A stretch of DNA of 64,000 nucleotides. It comes from Streptomyces gossypii. Its GTDB lineage: Bacteria; Actinomycetota; Actinomycetes; Streptomycetales; Streptomycetaceae. This document shows positions 35,310 through 47,837 of this stretch, one piece after another (the first letter of the stretch is position 1; each line of letters begins with the position of its first letter). A program made the position numbers and the translations under genes. Under the pieces are notes generated by a model. The model saw nothing but the letters and a program-made list of their open reading frames with translations. It had not been told where the DNA came from and did not search any database. Location of the stretch: positions 1-64,000 of the forward strand of contig NZ_JAJAGO010000016.1 of NCBI RefSeq assembly GCF_025165795.1, read 5' to 3'.

Positions 35310-36359
35310 ATGCGGGCTCAATCCGCCCACGGCTGGGGAACCGCCCTGGGCTATCTCACAGATCTGGTGTTCGCCGACCCTCGGCGCGGCCATCCGGTGG
35401 CCGCCTTCGGGCTCGCGGCGGCACGGGCCGAGCGCGCCCTGTGGCGCGACGGCAGAGGCGCCGGAGCGATGCACACCGCCCTGTGCGTGGGCGGTGTCGC
35501 CGCGCTGGCGCAGACCGCGACCATGGCGGTGACCGCAGCGACAGACCCCGAGAGTCCGGCGGGGTATCCGAGGACGGCCGACGGCACCCGTCAGGCACAT
35601 CCTGCCGGGCAGGTTGGGCAGGCCGCACTGAGCGCGGCGGTCACCTGGTCCGTGCTGGGCGGCAGTTCGCTGGCACGGGAGGCGCGGGCCGTCGGCGCGG
35701 CGCTCGACGCAGGAGAGCTGGACACGGCCCGCGCGCTGCTTCCCCGCCTCTGCGGCCGGGACCCGCAGGCGCTGGACGCGGACGCCCTGGCAAGAGCCGT
35801 TGTCGAATCCGTCGCCGAGAACACCTCCGACGCGGTTGTCGGCGCGCTGTTCTGGGGCGCCTTCGCGGGCGTGCCCGGCATGGCCGCCTTCCGCGCGGCG
35901 AACACGTTGGACGCGATGGTCGGCCACAAGTCCCCGCGCTACCGCCGCTTCGGCTGGGCAGCGGCCCGCCTGGACGACGTGCTGGGCTGGCCCGGCGCCC
36001 GGCTCACCGCCGCGCTCGCGGCCCTGGCCGGGCCGGACGGCGCGGGCGCGCTGCGGGCCTGGCGTGCGGACGCCCGCCACCATCCCAGCCCCAACGCGGG
36101 CCCCGTGGAGGCCGCGTTCGCGGGCGCGCTGGGCGTACGGCTGGGCGGCACGCTCGCCTACGCGGGCCGCGTCGAGCACCGGCCGCTGCTCAACCCCGGC
36201 GGCCGGGCGGTCACTCCGGCCGACATCGAGCGTGCCGTACGGCTGGCGCGACGGGTCGGCACGCTGGCCCTGGCACTGACCCTGACCACCCGCGCGGCGG
36301 CGGCCCAGGCGGCCGCCACCCGCCGCAGCGGCTCGCACCGACGAGGGGCGATCCGGTGA
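35310..36359 (+). CDS. cbiB: Adenosylcobinamide-phosphate synthase (CbiB/CobD)
   Basis: 349 residues. Conserved motifs DPRRGHPVAAFG near the N-terminus, VVESVAENTSDAVVGALFWG in the middle, and ANTLDAMVGHKSPRYRRFGW. CbiB joins aminopropanol phosphate (or aminopropanol) to adenosylcobyric acid at the membrane. It is the first structural gene of the cobalamin operon; its TGA overlaps the GTG of cobQ. Confidence 0.93.
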   Translation: MRAQSAHGWGTALGYLTDLVFADPRRGHPVAAFGLAAARAERALWRDGRGAGAMHTALCVGGVAALAQTATMAVTAATDPESPAGYPRTADGTRQAHPAGQVGQAALSAAVTWSVLGGSSLAREARAVGAALDAGELDTARALLPRLCGRDPQALDADALARAVVESVAENTSDAVVGALFWGAFAGVPGMAAFRAANTLDAMVGHKSPRYRRFGWAAARLDDVLGWPGARLTAALAALAGPDGAGALRAWRADARHHPSPNAGPVEAAFAGALGVRLGGTLAYAGRVEHRPLLNPGGRAVTPADIERAVRLARRVGTLALALTLTTRAAAAQAAATRRSGSHRRGAIR

Positions 36360-37963
36360 AGGACGCTTACGGACTGCTGGTCGCCGGGACCACCTCGGAC
36401 GCGGGCAAGAGCGTGGTCACCGCGGGCATCTGCCGCTGGCTCGCCCGCAAAGGGCTCAAGGTCGCGCCGTTCAAGGCGCAGAACATGTCGCTGAACTCGT
36501 ATGTCACCCGTGACGGTGCCGAGATCGGGCGGGCGCAGGCGATGCAGGCCGCTGCCGCACGCGTCGAACCGAGCGCCCTGATGAACCCGGTGCTGCTCAA
36601 GCCCGGCGGGGACCACAGCAGCCAGGTGGTGCTGATGGGCAAGCCGGTCGGCGAGTTGAGTGCCCGCGGCTACTTCGGCCCCGCAGGCCCCCACCGTCCC
36701 GACGGCTCCGACCGCTCCGACGGCCCCGACGGCCCCGGCCCGCGGCCGGAGGGCAGGCGGGCGCTGCTGGGCACGGTCACCGCCTGCCTGGAGGAGCTGC
36801 GGGCAACCCACGACGCGGTCATCTGCGAGGGCGCCGGAAGCCCGGCCGAGATCAACCTGCGGCGCGGCGACATCGTGAACATGGGTCTGGCGCGGGCAGC
36901 CAGGCTGCCGGTCGTCGTCGTCGGCGACATCGACCGCGGGGGTGTCTTCGCCTCCCTCTTCGGCACCACCGCGCTGCTGGCCGAGGAGGACCAGGCGCTG
37001 GTCGCCGGGTACCTCGTCAACAAGTTCCGGGGCGATGTCAGCCTGCTGGAGCCGGGGCTGGAGATGCTGCGGCAGCTCACCGGACGGCAGTCGCTGGGCG
37101 TCCTGCCGTACGCGCAGGGGCTGGGCATCGACGAGGAGGACGGCCTCCGGCTGTCGCTGCGCGGCGCGGTGCCCCAGAGCGGCTCCGTCGCGGCGCCGCA
37201 TGGCGCTGATGTGCTCCGGGTCGCCGTGCTGCCGGTGCCGCTGATGTCGAACTTCACCGATGTGGACGCGCTGGCCGCCGAGCCGGGCGTCTCCGTGCGG
37301 TTCACCGACCGCCCCGAGGAGCTGGCGGACGCCGATCTCGTGGTGGCGCCTGGTACCCGGGGCACCGTCGGGGCGCTCGCCTGGCTGCGCGAGCGCGGGC
37401 TGGCACAGGCGTTGGAGCGGCGGGCCGCCGAGGGGCGCCCGGTGCTGGGCATCTGCGGCGGCTTCCAACTGCTGGGCGAGCGGATCGAGGACGAGGTGGA
37501 GTCCCGCGCGGGCGTCGTGCGGGGGCTCGGTCTGCTGCCGGTGCGGGTGCGGTTCGAGAAGGCGAAGACGCTGGCCCGGCCGGTGGGCGAGGCGCTGGGC
37601 GAACGGGTCGAGGGTTACGAGATCCACCACGGCGTCGCCGAAGTCCTGGGCGGTGAAAGCTTCCTGCGCGACGGGCGGGGCGCAGCGCTGGACGGCTGCC
37701 GGGCAGGAGCCGTCTGGGGCACCCACTGGCACGGCTCGCTGGAGAGCGACGGCTTCCGGAGGGCGTTCCTGAGCCGGGTGGCGCGGGACGCCGGGCGTGA
37801 CTTCACTCCCGCGCCGGACACCCGTTTCGCCGTGCTGCGGGAGGAGCAGCTGGACCGGCTCGGGGATCTGATCGAACAGCACGCCGACACGGACGCGCTG
37901 CTGCGGCTGATCGAGCACGGCGCTCCGGCCGGACTGCCGTTCGTCCCGCCGGGAGCACCGTGA
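36356..37963 (+). CDS. cobQ: Cobyric acid synthase (CobQ/CbiP)
   Basis: 535 residues from GTG at 36356, overlapping cbiB by 4 nt. N-terminal ATPase half: LLVAGTTSDAGKSVVTAGIC, KAQNMSLNSYVTRDG. C-terminal glutamine amidotransferase half: nucleophile Cys in VLGICGGFQLLGERI and His in WGTHWHGSLESDGFRRAFL. It amidates four side chains of adenosylcobyrinic diamide using glutamine and ATP. A low-complexity insert (residues about 110-130, Gly/Pro/Asp/Arg) lies in the first half. Confidence 0.95.
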   Translation: MKDAYGLLVAGTTSDAGKSVVTAGICRWLARKGLKVAPFKAQNMSLNSYVTRDGAEIGRAQAMQAAAARVEPSALMNPVLLKPGGDHSSQVVLMGKPVGELSARGYFGPAGPHRPDGSDRSDGPDGPGPRPEGRRALLGTVTACLEELRATHDAVICEGAGSPAEINLRRGDIVNMGLARAARLPVVVVGDIDRGGVFASLFGTTALLAEEDQALVAGYLVNKFRGDVSLLEPGLEMLRQLTGRQSLGVLPYAQGLGIDEEDGLRLSLRGAVPQSGSVAAPHGADVLRVAVLPVPLMSNFTDVDALAAEPGVSVRFTDRPEELADADLVVAPGTRGTVGALAWLRERGLAQALERRAAEGRPVLGICGGFQLLGERIEDEVESRAGVVRGLGLLPVRVRFEKAKTLARPVGEALGERVEGYEIHHGVAEVLGGESFLRDGRGAALDGCRAGAVWGTHWHGSLESDGFRRAFLSRVARDAGRDFTPAPDTRFAVLREEQLDRLGDLIEQHADTDALLRLIEHGAPAGLPFVPPGAP

Positions 37964-38060
37964 TCTCCGGCCGCACGCACCGCTCGCACCCCACACACCG
38001 CGCACACCGCGCACACCGCATCCGCCCCGCACATCCCCTGACGACTCTGCTGGGAGCCGC
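37964..38060 (+). repeat. Short CACACCGCG-type repeats between cobQ and cobN
   Basis: 97 nt with imperfect tandem units of CACACCGCG (around 37990-38030), then the cobN ribosome site GGGAG. No gene. Confidence 0.6.
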
Positions 38061-41726
<3,666 letters not shown>

Positions 41727-41772
41727 GCACTCTCCACCCACCCCACGCAGCACCCCAGGAAGGGACCGCAGC

Positions 41773-43884
41773 ATGAGCACGCCCTACCCGTTCACGGCGA
41801 TCGTGGGCATGCAGGACCTGCGTCTCGGGCTCGCCCTCAACGCGGTGAACCCGGCGATCGGCGGCGTACTCGTACGCGGTGAGAAGGGCACCGCCAAGAG
41901 CACCGCCGTGCGGTCGCTGGCGGCGCTGCTGCCCAGCCTGCGCGTCGTCGCGGGCTGCCGCTTCTCCTGCGACCCGGACGCGCCGGATCCGCAGTGCCCC
42001 GACGGCCCGCACACCGACACGCCCGGCTCGGCGCGGCCCGCGCAGCTCGTCGAACTCCCCGTCGGCGCCTCCGAGGACCGGCTCATCGGCTCGCTGGACA
42101 TCGAGCGCGCCCTCGCCGAGGGGGTGAAGGCCTTCGAACCCGGCCTGCTGGCGAAGGCGCACCGGGGCATCCTCTATGTCGACGAGGTCAACCTCCTTCA
42201 GGACTTCCTCATCGACGCCCTGCTCGACGCTGCCGCGATGGGCGCCTCCTACGTGGAACGCGAGGGCGTCTCCGTACGGCACGCCGCCCGCTTCCTGCTG
42301 GTCGGCACCATGAACCCGGAAGAGGGCGAGCTGCGGCCGCAGCTGCTGGACCGTTTCGGGCTGACCGTCGAAATCGCGGCCTCGCGGGAGACGGACGAGC
42401 GGGTCGAGGTCGTACGGCGCAGGCTCGCCTACGACGCGGACCCCGAGAGCTTCGCCGCGGGCTGGGCGGAGGACGAGCAGGCCCTGCGGCAGCGCATCGT
42501 CGCGGCTCGCGCGCTGCTGCCGCGGGTGCGGCTCGGCGACGCGGCGCTGCGCCAGATCGCGGCGACCTGTGCGGCGTTCGAGGTGGACGGCATGCGCGCG
42601 GACATCGTGATGGCCCGTACCGCGGCCACGCTCGCCGCCTGGGCGGACCGTACGGACGTGCTGGCGGAGGACGTACGGCAGGCCGCGCTGCTGGCGCTCC
42701 CCCACCGGCGGCGCCGCTCGCCCTTCGACGCACCCGGCCTGGACGAGGACAAGCTCGACGAGACCCTGCGGGAACAGGCCGGTCCGGACGACGAGCCGGA
42801 CCCGGACGGGCCGGACAGCCCGGACGGCGGCGGTCCCGGCGGGCAGCCGCCGCAGGACGGCGGAGACGGCGGCAGCGGGCCGGAACCGGAGGGGGCACGG
42901 GACCAGGCGCCGGACCAGGCTCCTGGCAGCCCCGACGCCTCCGACCCCTCCGGGCCCTCCGAGGACCCCGCGCTCCCCGGCCCTCGCCCCGCCGGCCAGG
43001 AGCCGGACCCGGACCGCGACCCCGCCGACTCCCCGTCCGGCCACAGCCGTGAGAAAGCCCCCGCCCGCGCCTCCGAGCCCTTCCGTGCCCGCCCGCTGAC
43101 CGTCCCCGGCATCGGCCAGGGCGCGGCGGGACGGCGCTCGCGCGCTCGTACCGCGCACGGGCGTACGGCCGGAGCGCGTACCCCGCGCGGCACGCTGGGC
43201 GCGCTCCATCTGGCCGCGACGGTCCGCGCCGCCGCGCCGTACCAGCGCACCCGTGGCCGCACCGGCCCCGGCCTGCTGCTGCGCCGGGACGATCTGCGGG
43301 AGGCGGTACGGGAGGGACGTGAGTCGAATCTGGTGCTCTTCCTCGTCGACGCCTCCGGCTCGATGGCGGCCCGGCAGCGGATGAGCGCGGTCAAGGGCGC
43401 CGTGCTCTCGCTCCTGCTGGACGCCTACCAGCGCCGCGACAAGATCGGCCTGGTCACCTTCCGCCGCGCGGACGCCGAGGTCGTGCTGCCGCCCACCTCG
43501 TCGGTCGAGGCCGCGGCAGCACGGCTGGAGACGCTGCCCACCGGTGGCCGCACCCCGCTGGCGGCCGGGCTCGTCAAGGCCCGCGAAGTACTGCGGATCG
43601 AACGCATGCGCGACCCATCCCGGCGCCCGCTGCTGGTCACGGTCACCGACGGGCGGGCCACAGGCGGCCCGGAACCGGTCGTACGGGCGCGGCGGGCCGC
43701 GCGGCTGCTGGCGGCGGAGGGCACGGCATCGGTCGTCGTCGACTGCGAGTCGGGGCCGGTACGGCTCGGGCTGGCCGGCGCGCTCGCCGGAGAGCTGGGC
43801 GGCGGCCCGGCCGTGACCTTGGACGAGCTCCGCGCGGACACCGTGTCCGCGCTGGTCAAGGACGTACGGAAGAGGGCCGCGTAG
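41773..43884 (+). CDS. Cobaltochelatase AAA+/VWA subunit (ChlI-ChlD fusion)
   Basis: 703 residues. N-terminal AAA+ ATPase of the magnesium-chelatase ChlI type: Walker A GVLVRGEKGTAKST, Walker B GILYVDEVNLL, sensor VGTMNPEEGELRPQLLDRFG. An acidic Pro/Asp/Gly linker of about 110 residues (residues 335-450) leads to a C-terminal VWA domain with MIDAS motif LVLFLVDASGSMAARQRMSA. In actinobacteria this replaces the CobS/CobT pair and powers CobN. The linker is unusually long and low in complexity. Confidence 0.92.
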   Translation: MSTPYPFTAIVGMQDLRLGLALNAVNPAIGGVLVRGEKGTAKSTAVRSLAALLPSLRVVAGCRFSCDPDAPDPQCPDGPHTDTPGSARPAQLVELPVGASEDRLIGSLDIERALAEGVKAFEPGLLAKAHRGILYVDEVNLLQDFLIDALLDAAAMGASYVEREGVSVRHAARFLLVGTMNPEEGELRPQLLDRFGLTVEIAASRETDERVEVVRRRLAYDADPESFAAGWAEDEQALRQRIVAARALLPRVRLGDAALRQIAATCAAFEVDGMRADIVMARTAATLAAWADRTDVLAEDVRQAALLALPHRRRRSPFDAPGLDEDKLDETLREQAGPDDEPDPDGPDSPDGGGPGGQPPQDGGDGGSGPEPEGARDQAPDQAPGSPDASDPSGPSEDPALPGPRPAGQEPDPDRDPADSPSGHSREKAPARASEPFRARPLTVPGIGQGAAGRRSRARTAHGRTAGARTPRGTLGALHLAATVRAAAPYQRTRGRTGPGLLLRRDDLREAVREGRESNLVLFLVDASGSMAARQRMSAVKGAVLSLLLDAYQRRDKIGLVTFRRADAEVVLPPTSSVEAAAARLETLPTGGRTPLAAGLVKAREVLRIERMRDPSRRPLLVTVTDGRATGGPEPVVRARRAARLLAAEGTASVVVDCESGPVRLGLAGALAGELGGGPAVTLDELRADTVSALVKDVRKRAA

Positions 43885-44483
43885 TGCCGAAGGGACAGCC
43901 GGAAGTCGTACCGGACGACGGGCTCACCACCCGTCAGCGCCGCAACCGGCCGCTGCTGGCGGTGCATACGGGAGTCGGCAAGGGCAAGTCGACGGCGGCC
44001 TTCGGGCTCGCGCTGCGGGCCTGGAACCAGGGGTGGCCCATCGGGGTGTTCCAGTTCGTGAAGTCGGCCAAGTGGAAGGTCGGCGAGGAGCGTGCGCTGC
44101 GGGTACTCGGCGACTCGGGCGAGGGCGGCTCCGTCGACTGGCACAAGATGGGCGAGGGCTGGTCCTGGATCCAGCGGGACGCCGAACTGAGCAGCGAGGA
44201 CGCGGCCCGCGAAGGCTGGGAGCAGGTGAAGCGGGACTTGGCCGCGCAGACCTACCAGCTCTACGTACTCGACGAGTTCGCGTACCCGATGCACTGGGGC
44301 TGGGTGGACACCGACGAGGTGATCGAGGTGCTGCGCGCCCGCACCGGGACCCAGCATGTACTCATCACGGGCCGCAACGCGCCCGCCGAACTGATCGCCA
44401 CCGCCGACCTGGTGACGGAGATGCACAAGGTCAAGCACCCGATGGACGCCGGTCAGAAGGGCCAGCGGGGCATCGAATGGTGA
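43884..44483 (+). CDS. cobO: Cob(I)yrinic acid a,c-diamide adenosyltransferase
   Basis: 199 residues from a GTG overlapping the previous stop by 1 nt. P-loop HTGVGKGKSTAAFGLALRAW, then VGEERALRVLGDSGEG and LYVLDEFAYPMHWGWVDTDE; the C-terminus is ADLVTEMHKVKHPMDAGQKG. Family CobO/BtuR: moves the adenosyl group of ATP to cob(I)yrinic diamide, forming the Co-C bond. Confidence 0.95.
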   Translation: MPKGQPEVVPDDGLTTRQRRNRPLLAVHTGVGKGKSTAAFGLALRAWNQGWPIGVFQFVKSAKWKVGEERALRVLGDSGEGGSVDWHKMGEGWSWIQRDAELSSEDAAREGWEQVKRDLAAQTYQLYVLDEFAYPMHWGWVDTDEVIEVLRARTGTQHVLITGRNAPAELIATADLVTEMHKVKHPMDAGQKGQRGIEW

Positions 44484-46243
44484 GTGTTCCACGGCTGGTG
44501 ATCGCGGCACCCTCCTCGGGCAGCGGCAAGACGACGGTCGCCACCGGACTGATGGCCGCGTTCACCGCGCGCGGCACGGTGGTCTCGCCGCACAAGGTGG
44601 GACCGGACTACATCGACCCCGGCTACCACTCCCTGGCCACCGGCAGGCCCGGCCGCAACCTGGACGCGTACCTCTGCGGCCCGGAGCGGATCGTGCCGCT
44701 GTTCCTGCACGGGGCGGCCGGGGCCGATCTCGCCCTGGTCGAGGGCGTGATGGGCCTCTACGACGGCGCCAGCGGCGAGGGCGAACTGGCCTCCACCGCG
44801 CACACCGCCAAACTCCTGCGGGCACCGGTGGTACTGGTGGTGGACGCCTCCGCGCAAGCACGGTCGGTGGCGGCACTGGTGCACGGCTTCGCCTCCTGGG
44901 ACCCGGAGGTCCGGGTCTCCGGAGTGATCCTCAACAAGGTCGGCTCCGACCGCCACGAAGCGGTGCTGCGCGAGGCGCTGGACGGAGCCGGAGTCCCGGT
45001 GCTGGGCGCCCTGCGGCGCGCGGGGACCCTGCACGTCCCCAGCCGCCACCTCGGCCTGATCCCGGCGGCCGAACGCCACGCCGAAGCTCTGGCCATGGTC
45101 GCGGCCCTGGGCGAACACGTACGCCTCGGCTGCGACCTGCACGCCCTGCACGCTCTGGCCCGCAGCGCCCCACGTCTCGACGCCGCGGCCTGGAACCCCT
45201 CCGACGCACTCCCGCCCACCACGCCGAGCCCCCGCCCGCACCTCCGCGGCGCCCCAGCACCCCCCGCCACAGGCGGGCGTGGCAGCCCGACCCGGAGCGT
45301 AGCCCCGGCGCCCGGCAGCGGGCTCACGGCAGCCCGCCCCACCACAGGCCCGGACACCGCCCCGACGCGGGGCGAGAGCCCGACCCACCACGCGGGGGAC
45401 GCCAGCCCGGCGCGGGGCGCAGCCGCGGCGCGCGGGGGCCGGGACTGCGTCCCCAGCTCCACCGCAGCACCGGGCGAAGCCCCTGCGCACGGCAGCGGGG
45501 CCTGGGGCGAAGCCCCGGATTCGGCAAGGGGCGGGACTGGGGAAACCCACCCCGCCGCAGGCGCGGAGGCCAGCACGGCGCGGGGGCGCGGGGTCCGGGG
45601 TGAAGCCCCGGTTTCGGGAAGGGGCGGGACTGGGGAGAGCCGCCCCGTCGTGGCCGTCGCCGGCGGCCCCGCCTTCACCTTCACCTACGCCGAGCACGCC
45701 GAACTGCTCCGCGCCGCCGGCGCCCACGTCGTCCCCTTCGACCCGCTGCACGACGAGGCCCTCCCCCCGAACACCCGCGGCATCGTCCTCGGCGGCGGCT
45801 TCCCGGAGATGCACGCACCGCAGCTCGCCGCCAACGCTCCCCTGCGCGCGGCCGTTGCCGCTTTCGGCGGCCCCATCGCCGCCGAGTGCGCCGGGCTGCT
45901 GTACCTGGCGCGGGAGTTGGACGGCGTGCCGATGTGCGGCGTGCTGGACGCGTCTGCGCGGATGACGGGCCGGCTCACTCTCGGCTACCGCGAGGCTGTC
46001 GCGCTGGAGGACAGCGTGCTGGCCACGGCGGGCACCAGGGTGCGCGGTCACGAGTTCCATCGCACCGTGCTGGAACCGCACGCGGGCGACGGAACGGGCT
46101 CCGCCCCCGCTTGGGGCTTGGTCCGGCCGGAGCGCCGTATGGAGGGTTTCGTGCAGGGCGAGGTGCATGCCTCGTATCTGCATCTGCACTGGGCTGCCGC
46201 ACCGGAGTTGGCCCGCCGGTTCACAGAGAGGTGTGCGGCATGA
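44477..46243 (+). CDS. cobB: Cobyrinic acid a,c-diamide synthase (CobB/CbiA) with an expanded linker
   Basis: 588 residues from ATG at 44477 (or GTG at 44480). N-terminal ATPase half: VIAAPSSGSGKTTVATGLMA, VGPDYIDPGYHSLATGRPGR, LVEGVMGLYDG. C-terminal amidotransferase half: IVLGGGFPEMHAPQLAANAP and Cys in AAECAGLLYLARELDG, with His in YLHLHWAAAPE. It amidates the a and c carboxylates. Most homologues are near 450 residues; here residues about 235-391 are an inserted Pro/Ala/Gly/Arg stretch that contains two copies of a 57-bp DNA repeat. Both enzyme halves look intact. Confidence 0.93.
   Translation: MVSVPRLVIAAPSSGSGKTTVATGLMAAFTARGTVVSPHKVGPDYIDPGYHSLATGRPGRNLDAYLCGPERIVPLFLHGAAGADLALVEGVMGLYDGASGEGELASTAHTAKLLRAPVVLVVDASAQARSVAALVHGFASWDPEVRVSGVILNKVGSDRHEAVLREALDGAGVPVLGALRRAGTLHVPSRHLGLIPAAERHAEALAMVAALGEHVRLGCDLHALHALARSAPRLDAAAWNPSDALPPTTPSPRPHLRGAPAPPATGGRGSPTRSVAPAPGSGLTAARPTTGPDTAPTRGESPTHHAGDASPARGAAAARGGRDCVPSSTAAPGEAPAHGSGAWGEAPDSARGGTGETHPAAGAEASTARGRGVRGEAPVSGRGGTGESRPVVAVAGGPAFTFTYAEHAELLRAAGAHVVPFDPLHDEALPPNTRGIVLGGGFPEMHAPQLAANAPLRAAVAAFGGPIAAECAGLLYLARELDGVPMCGVLDASARMTGRLTLGYREAVALEDSVLATAGTRVRGHEFHRTVLEPHAGDGTGSAPAWGLVRPERRMEGFVQGEVHASYLHLHWAAAPELARRFTERCAA
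45497..45646 (+). repeat. Two copies of a 57-bp interspersed-type repeat inside cobB
   Basis: Copy A at 45497-45553 and copy B at 45590-45646 match at about 49 of 57 positions and are offset by 93 bp (31 codons, same frame). Each contains GAAGCCCCGG and AAGGGGCGGGACTGGGGA, sequences that, from memory, occur in repeated intergenic elements of Streptomyces. In protein: GEAPDSARGGTGE and GEAPVSGRGGTGE. Confidence 0.85.
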
Positions 46244-46983
46244 GCAGCCGTGAGCGAGAGGCCCGGCTGACCGGGGTCGGGGTGGGTCCGGGTGATCCGG
46301 AGTTGGTCACTGTGAAGGGGGTGGGGGCGCTGCGCGCCGCCGCTGTGGTGGTCGTACCGGTGATGGAGGACGCCGGGGTCGGGCGCGCGGAGGCGACGGT
46401 GCTGCATTATGTCGATTCTGCGAAGATTGTCCGTGTTGTCTTCGCGTTGAACGAGCGCACGGACCGTTCGCGCCGGGAGGCGGCCTGGGACGCGGCGGGT
46501 GAGCGGGTGGCCGAACTGCTGCGCACGCACGGTTCGGTGGCTTTCGCCACGATCGGCGATCCGAACGTGTACTCCACATTCAGTTATCTGGCGCAGACGG
46601 TCGGCGCGCTGGTGGAGGGGCTCGCCGTGGAGACGGTCCCCGGTATCACCGCGATGCAGGACTTGGCGGCGCGCAGCGGGGCTGTACTGACGGAGGGCAC
46701 GGAGCCATTGACTCTGGTGCCTGTCACCGCCGGCTCGGCGGTGCTCAAGGATGCGCTGGAGGGGCCGGGCACGGTGGTCGCGTACAAGTTCGGTCGGCGT
46801 GCGGCCGAGGTCGCCGGGGCGCTGCGGGCGACGGGCCGCGCCGAGGGTGCGGTCTGGGGTTCGGCGCTGGGGCTGCCGGAGGAGTCGATCCGCCCGGCCG
46901 CCGCGCTGGGTGACGAGCCGTTGCCGTATCTGTCCACCCTGATCGCCCCCGCCCGCCGCGACTCCCGTGGAGGAAAGCTGTGA
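46240..46983 (+). CDS. cobI: Precorrin-2 C20-methyltransferase (CobI/CbiL)
   Basis: 247 residues. Tetrapyrrole-methylase signatures: LTGVGVGPGDPELVTVKGVG (start, with ELVTVKG), VAFATIGDPNVYSTFSYLAQ (GDPxxYST), ETVPGITAMQDLAARSG. The ATG overlaps the cobB stop by 4 nt. It makes precorrin-3A by adding the C20 methyl. Confidence 0.95.
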   Translation: MSSREREARLTGVGVGPGDPELVTVKGVGALRAAAVVVVPVMEDAGVGRAEATVLHYVDSAKIVRVVFALNERTDRSRREAAWDAAGERVAELLRTHGSVAFATIGDPNVYSTFSYLAQTVGALVEGLAVETVPGITAMQDLAARSGAVLTEGTEPLTLVPVTAGSAVLKDALEGPGTVVAYKFGRRAAEVAGALRATGRAEGAVWGSALGLPEESIRPAAALGDEPLPYLSTLIAPARRDSRGGKL

Positions 46984-47837
46984 ACGCCGAGACCACCACC
47001 GCACGAGCCGTTCAGGCGCAGGCGAAGGCAAAGGTGACCATCGTGGGTGCCGGGCCTGGTGCCGCCGATCTGCTGACGTACCGGGCCGGGCGGGCCATCG
47101 CCGAGGCGGACGTGGTGATCTGGGCCGCGAGCCTGGTGCAGGGGGAGGTGCTGGAGCACGCGCGGGCGGACGCGGAGATCCTGGATTCGGCGCCGATGTC
47201 GCTGGAGGACGTCATGGCCGTGTACGCGCGTGCTGTGCGCGAGGGGCTGCGGGTCGCCCGTGTCCACTCGGGTGATCCGGCGCTGTGGGGCGGCACTCAG
47301 GAGCAGGTGGACCGCTGTGCGGAGCTGGGCATCGAGGTGGAGATCGTGCCCGGGGTGTCTGCCTTTTCAGCGGTCGCGGCGCTGGTGGGGCGGGAGTTGA
47401 CGGTGCCGGAGGTGGCGCAGTCGGTGATCCTGACCCGGCTGGGCGGGGGTAAGACGCCGATGCCGCCTGGTGAGGAGGTGCGCGAGTTCGCCCGGCATGG
47501 GACGACGATGGCGCTCTTCTTGTCCGCCGCGCGTTCGGGGCAGCTGGCCGTGGAGCTGCTGGAGGGCGGGTATCCGACGGAGACGCCTGTCGTCGTCGCG
47601 TACCAGGCGACGTGGCCGGAGGAGCTGATCGTGCACTGCACGGTCGGCACGCTGGAGGAGACGGTCAAGGAGCACAAGCTCTGGAAGCACACGCTCTTCC
47701 TGGTGGGCCCGGCACTGTCCGCGTCGGGGACGCGCTCGCATCTGTACCACCCGGGTCACTTCCATGGTTTCCGCCGTGCGGATCCGGCGGCCCGGCGCGT
47801 GCTGCGGGCGCAGGATTCGCGGCAGGCGAGCCGATGA
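46980..47837 (+). CDS. cobM: Precorrin-4 C11-methyltransferase (CobM/CbiF)
   Basis: 285 residues from GTG at 46980 with GGAGGAAA upstream. Family motifs: VTIVGAGPGAADLLTYRAGR, VARVHSGDPALWGGTQEQVD, IVPGVSAFSAVAALVGRELT and MALFLSAARS. Adds the C11 methyl with SAM. Overlaps both neighbours by 4 nt. Confidence 0.96.
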   Translation: MNAETTTARAVQAQAKAKVTIVGAGPGAADLLTYRAGRAIAEADVVIWAASLVQGEVLEHARADAEILDSAPMSLEDVMAVYARAVREGLRVARVHSGDPALWGGTQEQVDRCAELGIEVEIVPGVSAFSAVAALVGRELTVPEVAQSVILTRLGGGKTPMPPGEEVREFARHGTTMALFLSAARSGQLAVELLEGGYPTETPVVVAYQATWPEELIVHCTVGTLEETVKEHKLWKHTLFLVGPALSASGTRSHLYHPGHFHGFRRADPAARRVLRAQDSRQASR

